Shown: positions 1 to 4,932 of the stretch, in pieces
How positions within the stretch are numbered: the first letter of the stretch is position 1
Layout of the letters: each line of letters opens with the position of its first letter
Source: an uncultured Bacilli bacterium
GTDB lineage: Bacteria > Bacillota_I > Bacilli_A > RF39 > UBA660
Assembly (NCBI GenBank): GCA_947627805.1
Contig: CANQXB010000028.1
Span: 1 to 9,929 of the forward strand
Direction: 5' to 3'
Length of the DNA: 9,929 nt
Position numbers and translations under genes: made by a program
The notes under the pieces: generated by a model
Database searches by the model: none
Told to the model about the DNA's origin: nothing
The model's input: the letters and a program-made list of their open reading frames with translations, nothing else

Positions 1-62
1 CTTGATAATACTTCTATTTCATTAGTATTTATTCCTGTTATATCTACTTTATATTTTGCCAT
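1..62 (-). CDS. sigG: RNA polymerase sporulation sigma factor SigG, N-terminal fragment (runs off the left edge)
   Basis: An ATG at 62 on the minus strand, preceded by an AAAGGTAAG ribosome site, opens a frame running off the window. The 20 visible residues begin MAKYKVDITGINT and continue NEIEVLS. The pattern K-V-x-I-x-G-x-x-T followed by V-L matches the N-terminus of Bacillus SigG (recalled as KVEICGVDT..LPVL), the sigma factor of the engulfed forespore that drives late forespore genes. Only the leader before sigma region 2 is visible, so identity rests on this short motif. A sigma-F/G-like promoter just upstream and a DacF gene elsewhere in the window agree with it. It could be another short-leader protein; the sequence left of the window would decide. 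Confidence 0.6.
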   Translation of the reverse strand, partial: MAKYKVDITGINTNEIEVLS

Positions 63-80
63 AATCTTACCTTTCAAAAA

Positions 81-110
81 AATTATGGTTTATTTTAAAT
101 ATTTTTATTC
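81..110 (-). promoter_or_regulatory. Sigma-F/sigma-G-like promoter before sigG
   Basis: On the minus strand GAATA (110-106) is followed after 18 nt by CATAATT (87-81). The forespore consensus is roughly GYATA and CATnnTA, so each box has one mismatch. The start codon lies 18 nt after the -10 box, giving a leader of about 12 nt that contains the ribosome site. In Bacillus, sigG is transcribed by sigma-F and then by sigma-G. The rest of the 63-147 gap shows no convincing terminator for the surface operon to its right. Confidence 0.35.
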
Positions 111-147
111 ATTAATGATTATAATTTTTCTTCTTGGTAACACTTTT

Positions 148-1326
148 TTAAGCATTATTCATTGTTGTAATTATATATGGATGTTCTTTAGTTCCTTCAC
201 CAGTTAAATTAACGCCTGATTGAAGATAGAATACGGGACGGACGGCTCTTGCATAATTTAGGTTATACTCCGTTGGAAATCCTGATGTCGACACCCCCCA
301 CGCACACCAATTGCCATTACTACCAGATTCGCCATATCTAGTCATGGTCCATTCAATAATAGAGGAGTTTCCTGCCCATCCATTTTTTATAAATAACCAG
401 TTATTTGCATTTTTGTCTCCAGAATTTATATAATCTGTTCCATACATTAAACCTATTTTGCTTGCATCTGTATGTGATGTTTTTTTCTCTACATTTGGTA
501 AAGAATTTACTTGGTCTTCATTGTACCATGAGTGACTTAATATTATTGAATCCCAATAACTAGCATCTGGTATTTTTGTTGCTTCTGTTACAAATGTTGC
601 ATTATAAAATGTAGTATTTAAATATGTTTTTATAGCTGAATAATCCCATGTGATATTTGAAACACTGCTATACCATTGTTGAGATGTGCTTGAGGGCACT
701 GCTTTGATTATTTTTAAAGAATTAGCGGGAATATTTACTGTATCATCATTTTCAGAAGTTATTCCAATTATGCGATATATATAGGTTGCCGGGGTATCAG
801 TACATATTTTTTCTATTGTTGTTCCAAAACAAATATAGTTATTTAACACTTGAGTACTTGTTCCTTTAAAACGATACATACCATCTGTTACAGTGGTATG
901 AGCACTTCCGGCAAAAGTAGTCCCACCTTTTTGCTTTAACCAATCTAAGGCTGGTTCTCCTTTAGCAAAGTATAAAGTGCAATAAGCTGTTTGTTTCGTC
1001 TTTATTGTGGCGGTTTGATTAGCTAAACTGAATGTTAATACTTTTTCCCATTCTAATGTAGCTCCATCACTATCGGTACATTCCGCCCCCACAAAACCAT
1101 GGGTACTTGGACTAGGCCATGAATCTCTATTATCTGCCTCATGCCATTCTTCAGTATTAGTATCTTGAACCATTATGGCTATTGATTTATTATTCTTTAA
1201 ATCTACTACTTTTATATCTTCTAATACTTTATTATTATCATTTGGTTTAGATATTAAATACATTACAAATACATTTAAGATTATTAATATTATAACTATA
1301 CTTCTTAATATTATTTTCTTTTTCAT
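148..1326 (-). CDS. Membrane-anchored extracellular protein with DUF6273-like C-terminal domain
   Basis: This 392-residue protein has a short basic N-terminus and one hydrophobic segment at about residues 6-25, with no cleavage or lipobox motif, so it is probably a signal anchor with the rest outside the cell. Residues about 50-120 form a module with cysteines C83 and C116, ending C-T-L-Y-F. Residues about 125-390 are rich in Trp, Tyr, Ser, Thr and Asn and end with A-R-A-V-R-P-V-F-Y-L (359-368) and a G-T-x-x-x-P-Y-I tail. I recall this ending from DUF6273-type surface proteins common in uncultured gut Bacilli; that assignment is from memory. The ATG has a good AAAGGAG site that overlaps the stop codon of the upstream gene, so the two are one operon with coupled translation. 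Function unknown; adhesion or substrate binding is a guess. Confidence 0.75.
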   Translation of the reverse strand: MKKKIILRSIVIILIILNVFVMYLISKPNDNNKVLEDIKVVDLKNNKSIAIMVQDTNTEEWHEADNRDSWPSPSTHGFVGAECTDSDGATLEWEKVLTFSLANQTATIKTKQTAYCTLYFAKGEPALDWLKQKGGTTFAGSAHTTVTDGMYRFKGTSTQVLNNYICFGTTIEKICTDTPATYIYRIIGITSENDDTVNIPANSLKIIKAVPSSTSQQWYSSVSNITWDYSAIKTYLNTTFYNATFVTEATKIPDASYWDSIILSHSWYNEDQVNSLPNVEKKTSHTDASKIGLMYGTDYINSGDKNANNWLFIKNGWAGNSSIIEWTMTRYGESGSNGNWCAWGVSTSGFPTEYNLNYARAVRPVFYLQSGVNLTGEGTKEHPYIITTMNNA

Positions 1327-1341
1327 TTTTCTTCTACTCCT

Positions 1342-2022
1342 TTAACTTTCACTAAAATAGGCATAACAAGTATCTGGTCCACTGGAAGTTATTTCAAAAC
1401 CAGTAGTATTACCATAACTAAATTTGGCTCTTTTATTTTTACATTCATGAGCTATTAACTTATATGTGCTTTCTACTTGATTTACTAATTTATAAGTCTT
1501 ATTATTATATTTTTTATCTCCACTTGCATCTTCTAAATAAGCATAAATTATAACATCGGATAATTTATCTCTATCATAATAGATACGACATACTACTTGC
1601 GTTGGTTTGGTTTCTGTATAAGTAATATTTAAATTACCTTCACTATCGATATTATAATTATTATATGTTGCATCTCCTCCCGTTGCGGGATAACAATTAC
1701 TTACCTTCTCATTTACTTTATAACCATTAACAGGTAAATATTTACTAACCATATATTTATCCGGATTATCCGGCATTTGAGTATAGAATATTATATTAAC
1801 ATCAGTATTTTTATCTATTGGTCCTTCTTTAACACTTTCACCTTCACCCGTAAAATCTCCTATTTTAGCTTTAAATATCGGAATAGAATCTGATTGGCTA
1901 TTATAAAAAGCATGAGTTTCTTTTAGAACTAATCTTATTAGAGATAAAAATAATAACAACGAAAGAATTATTATTAACATATAAGTCTTTTTATTTTCTA
2001 ATATCTTTATTTTATTAATCAT
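1342..2022 (-). CDS. Membrane-anchored extracellular protein with two cysteine-pair modules, first gene of the surface operon
   Basis: A lysine-rich start precedes one hydrophobic segment (residues about 14-33 of the start chosen here), followed by THAFYNSQ and then extracellular sequence. The region after the membrane segment resembles the N-terminal part of TasA/camelysin-like secreted proteins, but only weakly. Two cysteine pairs, C110/C145 and C194/C219, each close with an aromatic motif (C-R-I-Y-Y and C-Y-A-Y-F) like that of the next gene. I chose ATG 2022 because GGAAAGAAG stands 7 nt before it. The longer starts, ATG 2040 and TTG 2049 (235 residues), have no ribosome site. No enzyme motif is visible. 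It is transcribed from the promoter at 2118-2146 with a leader of about 90 nt. Function unknown; a partner of the protein encoded downstream is likely. Confidence 0.75.
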   Translation of the reverse strand: MINKIKILENKKTYMLIIILSLLLFLSLIRLVLKETHAFYNSQSDSIPIFKAKIGDFTGEGESVKEGPIDKNTDVNIIFYTQMPDNPDKYMVSKYLPVNGYKVNEKVSNCYPATGGDATYNNYNIDSEGNLNITYTETKPTQVVCRIYYDRDKLSDVIIYAYLEDASGDKKYNNKTYKLVNQVESTYKLIAHECKNKRAKFSYGNTTGFEITSSGPDTCYAYFSES

Positions 2023-2089
2023 TTCTTTTCTTCTTTCCATATATTGCAAATACCAATTTTATATATAAATTAAAAAAATTATATTATGG

Positions 2090-2104
2090 ACCATTGACAA
2101 TGGT
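2090..2104. promoter_or_regulatory. 15-bp palindrome, candidate operator 1
   Basis: ACCATTGACAATGGT is a perfect inverted repeat with 7-bp arms around one central base. It sits at about +7 to +21 of the surface-operon promoter, where a bound repressor would block elongation or open-complex formation. Its plus strand contains TTGACA (2094-2099), a possible -35 box facing the HTH gene; the matching -10 (TATTTA at spacing 16 or TTTATA at spacing 18) is weak. A nearly identical site is centred 46 bp away. Confidence 0.6.
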
Positions 2105-2117
2105 ATTCTTAATAATA

Positions 2118-2146
2118 TTTATATCAAAAATAAAGACCAATGTCAA
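2118..2146 (-). promoter_or_regulatory. Strong sigma-A-type promoter of the surface operon
   Basis: On the minus strand a perfect TTGACA (2146-2141) is separated by 17 nt from TATAAA (2123-2118), which is preceded by TGA, an extended -10. Transcription should start near 2111. The -35 box is the core of palindrome 2 and the start site lies just before palindrome 1, so the promoter is built between two operator-like sites. Confidence 0.7.
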
Positions 2147-2154
2147 TGGTCTTT
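2132..2154. promoter_or_regulatory. Palindrome with 15-bp core, candidate operator 2 (possible weak terminator)
   Basis: The core at 2136-2150 reads ACCATTGACATTGGT on the minus strand, one base different from palindrome 1, and flanking AAAG/CTTT extends the symmetry to 23 nt with a single mismatched pair. It covers the -35 box of the surface-operon promoter. The plus-strand T-run after it could also make it a weak terminator, but its repetition and its place on the promoter favour an operator. Confidence 0.55.
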
Positions 2155-2179
2155 TTATCAAAAGAAAAGAAATATAATT

Positions 2180-2185
2180 TATAAT
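2180..2185 (+). promoter_or_regulatory. -10 box for the divergent HTH gene
   Basis: TATAAT at 2180-2185 (a second TATAAT lies at 2173-2178) precedes the HTH gene; no good -35 box stands at 16-18 nt. The distance of 18 nt from the box to ATG 2204 equals that seen before the sigG and phosphoketolase genes. A start at GTG 2192 would make the transcript leaderless. Confidence 0.4.
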
Positions 2186-2203
2186 GTAATCGTGATGTTA
2201 AAT

Positions 2204-2416
2204 ATGGAATTCAAAGCAAATAATTATAAACCTAGTGAAACATTTAAATTTATTAGACAATGTGGTGGAATTACTCAACAAGAATTAGCAAATAGAATGC
2301 ATAAATCTAAAAATTGGGTTAAAGCAAATGAGCAAGATATATCAAGATTTTATTTTGAAGATTTATTAAAGATGGCTAACCTCTTTGATATAGACATTAT
2401 TATTAGAAAAAAATAA
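2204..2416 (+). CDS. Small XRE-like helix-turn-helix DNA-binding protein
   Basis: This protein of about 70 residues has a Cro/C1-type pattern: a first helix around SETFKFIRQCGG, then the turn-helix I-T-Q-Q-E-L-A-N-R-M, a recognition region S-K-N-W-V-K, and a last helix FEDLLKMANLFD before a short hydrophobic tail IDIIIRKK. It has no extra domain. ATG 2204 is preceded by GTGAT, part of the canonical ribosome site, 7 nt upstream; in-frame GTG 2192 and ATG 2195 add four or three residues but have no ribosome site. It is divergent from the surface operon, with two palindromes between them, so it is likely the repressor or activator of that operon and possibly of itself. It is encoded next to but convergent with the toxin gene, so it is unlikely to be that toxin's antitoxin. 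Confidence 0.7.
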   Translation: MEFKANNYKPSETFKFIRQCGGITQQELANRMHKSKNWVKANEQDISRFYFEDLLKMANLFDIDIIIRKK

Positions 2417-2445
2417 AGGATGTAAGGTTTATTTCTTACATCCTT
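2416..2445. terminator. Bidirectional terminator between the HTH and toxin genes
   Basis: AAGGATGTAAG (2416-2426) pairs perfectly with CTTACATCCTT (2435-2445), an 11-bp stem with an 8-nt loop. The plus strand continues CTTTTAATT; the minus strand continues with TTTATTTTTTTC, an even better U-tract. It starts at the last base of the HTH stop codon, and the toxin's final codons and stop lie inside it, so both convergent genes share one hairpin. Confidence 0.85.
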
Positions 2446-2911
2446 CTTTTAATTCCTCTAACATTTTTTCTTTAATTGCATCTATGTCTGGGAAAAATAA
2501 ATTAGTTCCTTGCTTTTTTAAAGCCAATAATGAATTAAAATTATCTAGTATTTCACTTTTTATATTATCAGAAACTTTTACTGGAGCACCATTAATTATA
2601 TGTGGATGGTCTATATATTTCTCCAAGGTTGGAAAAGCATTTTGTAATAAAATTGCTGTTTCTCTATTAACAATTTCCCGAATCATTATAGATTTACAAC
2701 TACCATATTTTTGAATTTTTTGCTCTATAATTGGTTTATACTTTGAAACTTTACTGCTTAAAGGAATAAACCATAATATATCTTTATCTTTTATAGTAAA
2801 ATAAGTAGGTCTTGTACGACCATTCTCATGATTTATCATTGAGCCCTTGTCATTTATTTTATCAAAAAACTCATCTTTAATATGATATAAATAGCCTGTT
2901 TGTACTTGCAT
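2429..2911 (-). CDS. Type III toxin-antitoxin system endoribonuclease toxin (ToxN/AbiQ/CptN family)
   Basis: This 160-residue protein matches the type III toxin fold pattern: an N-terminal strand with GYLYHIKDEFF (6-16), then E-N-G-R-T-R-P (29-35), the signature I-P-L-S-S-K (49-54) carrying the Ser pair of the family's active-site region, and a later N-A-F-P...K-Y-I-D-H-P-H-I segment. Such toxins are RNases that cut AU-rich RNA and are held inactive by pseudoknot units of a repeat RNA encoded just upstream, which is exactly the arrangement here. CptN is the closest subfamily I recall. ATG 2911 is chosen because GAAAGGAGG stands 10 nt upstream; an in-frame extension to 3004 would cross the terminator at 2955-2980 and is not real. 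Expression needs read-through of that terminator, as in known type III loci. The last codons are inside the bidirectional hairpin. Confidence 0.88.
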   Translation of the reverse strand: MQVQTGYLYHIKDEFFDKINDKGSMINHENGRTRPTYFTIKDKDILWFIPLSSKVSKYKPIIEQKIQKYGSCKSIMIREIVNRETAILLQNAFPTLEKYIDHPHIINGAPVKVSDNIKSEILDNFNSLLALKKQGTNLFFPDIDAIKEKMLEELKEGCKK

Positions 2912-2954
2912 TAGCCTAAACCCTCCTTTCTTATAAGATAGCATAAAACAAAAG

Positions 2955-2980
2955 AAAACTCTATCAAAAGATAAAGTTTT
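2955..2980 (-). terminator. Attenuating terminator between array B and the toxin gene
   Basis: On the minus strand AAAACTTTATC pairs with GATAGAGTTTT over 11 bp, including one G-U, with a UUUU loop and a tail CTTTTGTTTTA. It ends about 34 nt before the toxin ATG. A leaky terminator at this spot is the usual device of type III loci for making much antitoxin RNA and little toxin mRNA. Positions 2956-2981 are identical to 3201-3226. Confidence 0.85.
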
Positions 2981-2984
2981 CCAA

Positions 2985-3083
2985 GCATTTTCCTTCAGGA
3001 TCATTTATAACTCGCACCACCTGTAAGCGACTAACATTTCGCGATTGGAATAATTTATAACCCGCGCCATCCATAAGCGGCTA
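2985..3083 (-). repeat. Tandem repeat array B: two diverged units
   Basis: The units are 2985-3033 and 3034-3083, contiguous with no spacers. They share with array A the unit phase (acatt... on the plus strand), the ATTTAT core and the paired boxes, but differ at many stem positions, usually in both partners. The plus-strand motif acatttacata directly after the last unit (3084-3094) also follows array A. Confidence 0.85.
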
Positions 3084-3115
3084 ACATTTACATATTTGCA
3101 TTTTTCTAAATGCAC

Positions 3116-3131
3116 TTATAGTATACTATAA
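3116..3131. promoter_or_regulatory. 16-bp perfect palindrome over the -10 box of array B promoter
   Basis: TTATAGTATACTATAA is perfectly self-complementary and contains the whole -10 box and most of the bases up to the start site. Promoter A has one half (TTATAGTATA) but not the other. It may be an operator, or a by-product of two overlapping TATA-like boxes in AT-rich DNA. Confidence 0.35.
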
Positions 3132-3148
3132 AAATATTTAAAAATCAA
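3120..3148 (-). promoter_or_regulatory. Promoter of antitoxin array B
   Basis: On the minus strand TTGATT (3148-3143) is followed after exactly 17 nt by TATACT (3125-3120), with the start expected near 3113. Box sequence, spacing and the TATAGTATA context repeat those of the array A promoter, so each array has its own transcription start. Confidence 0.65.
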
Positions 3149-3199
3149 TAGTTATACTATTTATATTATATGCAAAAATGTTTTTATTAAACAATTAAA

Positions 3200-3225
3200 A
3201 AAACTCTATCAAAAGATAAAGTTTT
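3200..3225 (-). terminator. Terminator of antitoxin array A
   Basis: The same 11-bp stem and UUUU loop as before the toxin gene (AAAACTTTATC/GATAGAGTTTT on the minus strand), here followed by TTTAATTG after the four U's of the stem. It lies right after the last repeat of array A. Positions 3201-3226 are an exact copy of 2956-2981. Confidence 0.8.
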
Positions 3226-3229
3226 CAAA

Positions 3230-3427
3230 ACATTTTCGTCCGGAATAATTTATTACTCGCACCATCCGGAAGCGAGAAACATTGTCGACCGGAATAATTT
3301 ATTACTCGCGCCATCCGGGAGCGAGAACATTTTCGACCGGGATTATTTATTACTCGCTAGCCACCCGGAAGCGAGAAACATTGTCGACCGGGATTATTTA
3401 TTACTCGCTAGCCACCCGGAAGCGAGA
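3230..3427 (-). repeat. Tandem repeat array A: four units of 48-51 nt
   Basis: Units are 3230-3278 (49 nt), 3279-3326 (48), 3327-3377 (51) and 3378-3427 (50), joined without spacers, so this is not a CRISPR. The two units nearest the promoter (3327-3427) differ almost only by one base in the junction (acattttcg versus acattgtcg) and one extra A, which suggests recent unit duplication; the other two differ mainly in the paired boxes. Length differences fall in the pseudoknot loop (ctagcc versus cacc or cgcc) and in the A-run at the junction. Confidence 0.9.
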
Positions 3428-3442
3428 ACATTTACATAATTA

Positions 3443-3471
3443 AATATACTATAAGTTTTAATAATAATCAA
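3443..3471 (-). promoter_or_regulatory. Promoter of antitoxin array A
   Basis: On the minus strand TTGATT (3471-3466) and TATATT (3448-3443) are spaced by 17 nt, with the start expected near 3436, about 9 nt before the first repeat. The -35 box overlaps the last bases of the LCP gene. No terminator is seen between that gene's stop and the array, so read-through from it may also feed the antitoxin. Confidence 0.65.
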
Positions 3472-4886
3472 TCCTTATTTAAAACATTGTCTATTTTATT
3501 TATAGCATCATTTACTATATCTTCATCTGGTAACATAACATATAATTTAGTTGATTTATAAGAATAAGTATATTCATAACTATCAGTACCCGTTAAAATA
3601 TTACTTTCAATTTGCCAATCTCTAGGACTTTGAATTTCTTTTTTAACAAAGCCTAACATTTCACTTTTCGTGGCATTAGTCATAAATGAACCTTCTAAAG
3701 TTTTTAATAGCTCATTATATTTAATAATTATTTCTTTACTTCTGGCTTTATTAATGAAAGCCTCTAGAACTTTAATTTGATTTTTACCTCTTCCAAGGTC
3801 TCCACCCGTTACATGATGTCTTTCTCTTACAAATGACAATGCTCTTTCCCCATCTAAAGTAATTTCTCCTTTAGGGTATTTAAAATTATCTTCGGAAATA
3901 AAAGTTTCATCATTATAAACAGTTACTCCTCCAAGAACATCAACAGCTTTAATAACTGAGGTAAAATTAACTCTTAAATAATAATTAATTTTAGTATCTA
4001 ATAACTTTTCAATTGCATAAATACTCGTATCAATACCATATAGTCCGGCATGAGTAAGTTTATCTTTTTGAACATTATTATTAATATTAACATAGTAATC
4101 TCTCGGAATCCATGTAATTAATACTTTTTCGGTTTTCGGATTAATGGTTACTAAAATATTAACATCACTTCTTGAAGTTTGATTAATTTTGCCAAAGGTA
4201 TCAATTCCACTTATATAAACATTAAATGGTTCTTTATTAATATTAATAGCTTCTTCTATATTTTCAATATCATCTTTAATAGCTATTTGATAAATATTTT
4301 TTAAATTATTATATTCTTCTTCATTATTTTCTTTAACTAAAGATAGTTCACTATCTTCTAAAATAATTCCTGAAACTTCTTCACTTATTAAATTATTTAC
4401 TAAACTATCTGTATCTTCAAAATCTTTATATAAAGGTTCAATTTTCTTTTCTAAATTATCTTTTAAATTAGTATCAATATTAACTTCATTAACTCCAATT
4501 AACTTTCCATCTAAATCATTAATACTTTTAAATGCACTATTATTTAAAACTAAAACATTATAAGTTTTCAAATCATAATTATCTTTATTTAAACTAAAAA
4601 GAAAACCAACAGTATTAAATAAATAATATTCACCACATAAAGAAATGGCTATTAAAACAAGGCTTAAAGCATAACCTACTAATCTTACAATTCGCATTTT
4701 ATGAAAATTTAAACCAGATATTCCCCAAGTTAAAAAAATTAATAAGAAAGAAATTAAAATTAACCATAAACTAGGAATAACATTTAAATAGACTAAAATA
4801 CCTATAAGTAAGGTTAAAGATATTACTAATATAAAAGTCATAAATTTACTAAATTTTTTCTTTTTTCTTTTTTTCTTATCTTTCAT
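3468..4886 (-). CDS. LytR-CpsA-Psr (LCP) family cell-wall polymer transferase
   Basis: LCP enzymes move lipid-linked anionic glycopolymers such as teichoic acids or capsule to peptidoglycan at the outer membrane face. This 472-residue protein has a very basic N-terminus, three hydrophobic segments (about 15-34, 36-56, 66-95), an extracellular region (about 105-215) and the LCP domain (about 222-395). The lipid-phosphate pocket residues are present: S-R-S-D (238-241), I-P-R-D (260-263), F-V-R-E-R-H (352-357) and L-G-R-x-x-N-Q (364-370). The 105-215 region, with NDLDGKLIGV and later DDIENI, resembles a degenerate solute-binding-protein fold, as in CpsA-like LCP proteins (inference). ATG 4886 has an AAGGGAG site 6 nt upstream. 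It follows dacF on the same strand, but a terminator and a -10 box lie between, so it is probably transcribed separately. Confidence 0.92.
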   Translation of the reverse strand: MKDKKKRKKKKFSKFMTFILVISLTLLIGILVYLNVIPSLWLILISFLLIFLTWGISGLNFHKMRIVRLVGYALSLVLIAISLCGEYYLFNTVGFLFSLNKDNYDLKTYNVLVLNNSAFKSINDLDGKLIGVNEVNIDTNLKDNLEKKIEPLYKDFEDTDSLVNNLISEEVSGIILEDSELSLVKENNEEEYNNLKNIYQIAIKDDIENIEEAININKEPFNVYISGIDTFGKINQTSRSDVNILVTINPKTEKVLITWIPRDYYVNINNNVQKDKLTHAGLYGIDTSIYAIEKLLDTKINYYLRVNFTSVIKAVDVLGGVTVYNDETFISEDNFKYPKGEITLDGERALSFVRERHHVTGGDLGRGKNQIKVLEAFINKARSKEIIIKYNELLKTLEGSFMTNATKSEMLGFVKKEIQSPRDWQIESNILTGTDSYEYTYSYKSTKLYVMLPDEDIVNDAINKIDNVLNKD

Positions 4887-4905
4887 GGTGAACTCCCTTA
4901 TTCTA

Positions 4906-4911
4906 ATTATA
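4906..4911 (-). promoter_or_regulatory. -10 box of the LCP gene
   Basis: A consensus TATAAT stands 19 nt before the LCP start codon. The expected -35 position falls in the U-tract of the dacF terminator (TTTTTT), so that box is poor. The transcript would begin almost at the AAGGGAG ribosome site. Confidence 0.4.
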
Positions 4912-4932
4912 CAAAAGTATTTTAAAAGAAAA

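Larger units (their letters stand above)
2945..3113 (-). ncRNA. Type III antitoxin RNA, toxin-proximal array B (two repeats)
   Basis: The predicted transcript starts near 3113 and ends in the terminator at 2955-2980. It holds two diverged repeats, 3034-3083 (50 nt) and 2985-3033 (49 nt). Each has a stem (CCGC/GCGG in the first transcribed, UCGC/GCGA in the second) whose loop can pair with sequence 12 nt downstream (UGGA with UCCA; CAGG with CCUG). That is an H-type pseudoknot, the known fold of ToxI and CptI inhibitors. Junctions carry AAUG, a plausible toxin cleavage site. A 7-bp hairpin (TGCATTT/AAATGCA, 3097-3114) lies at the 5' end and has no counterpart in array A. Its place next to the toxin makes it the expected cognate inhibitor. 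Confidence 0.8.
3193..3436 (-). ncRNA. Type III antitoxin RNA, distal array A (four repeats)
   Basis: The predicted RNA starts near 3436 and ends at the terminator 3200-3225. It carries four tandem repeats of 48-51 nt, more GC-rich than their surroundings. Each unit has the stem CUCGC/GCGAG. Its loop pairs with a box about 12 nt after the stem: CCGGG with CCCGG in the two first-transcribed units, CCGGA with UCCGG in the third, UCCGGA with UCCGGA in the fourth. Junctions read ACAAUGU or AAAAUGU. This is the form of a type III antitoxin precursor processed into pseudoknot monomers. No second toxin gene follows it; the next gene downstream on the strand is the toxin at 2429-2911, beyond array B. 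It may inhibit the same toxin, a lost one, or one elsewhere. Confidence 0.8.

Noticed and set aside
110..119. Palindrome TCATTAATGA near the left edge
   Set aside because: Short palindromes of A/T-rich type are expected by chance in such DNA and nothing else marks this one.
2023..2049. Longer starts (TTG 2049, ATG 2040) for the first surface gene
   Set aside because: Neither has a ribosome site; ATG 2022 has GGAAAGAAG at proper distance and gives a normal basic signal-anchor start.
2192..2203. Leaderless start of the HTH gene at GTG 2192 or ATG 2195
   Set aside because: Possible given the TATAAT at 2180-2185, but the 18-nt -10 to start spacing seen at other genes and the GTGAT before ATG 2204 favour the later start.
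2484..2714. A 76-codon open frame on the plus strand
   Set aside because: It lies fully antisense to the toxin gene, has no ribosome site or recognisable domain, and the opposite frame matches a known protein family.
2912..3004. In-frame N-terminal extension of the toxin (31 residues)
   Set aside because: It would cross the terminator hairpin at 2955-2980 and enter the antitoxin array; a strong GAAAGGAGG site stands before ATG 2911, which gives the usual family N-terminus.
2985..3427. CRISPR array
   Set aside because: Units are contiguous without unique spacers, vary in paired positions, carry pseudoknot covariation, and there are no cas genes; a type III antitoxin explains them.
2985..3427. 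tRNA genes or other stable RNA suggested by higher GC content
   Set aside because: No cloverleaf, T-loop or CCA-like pattern was found in the units; tandem periodicity of about 50 nt fits antitoxin repeats.
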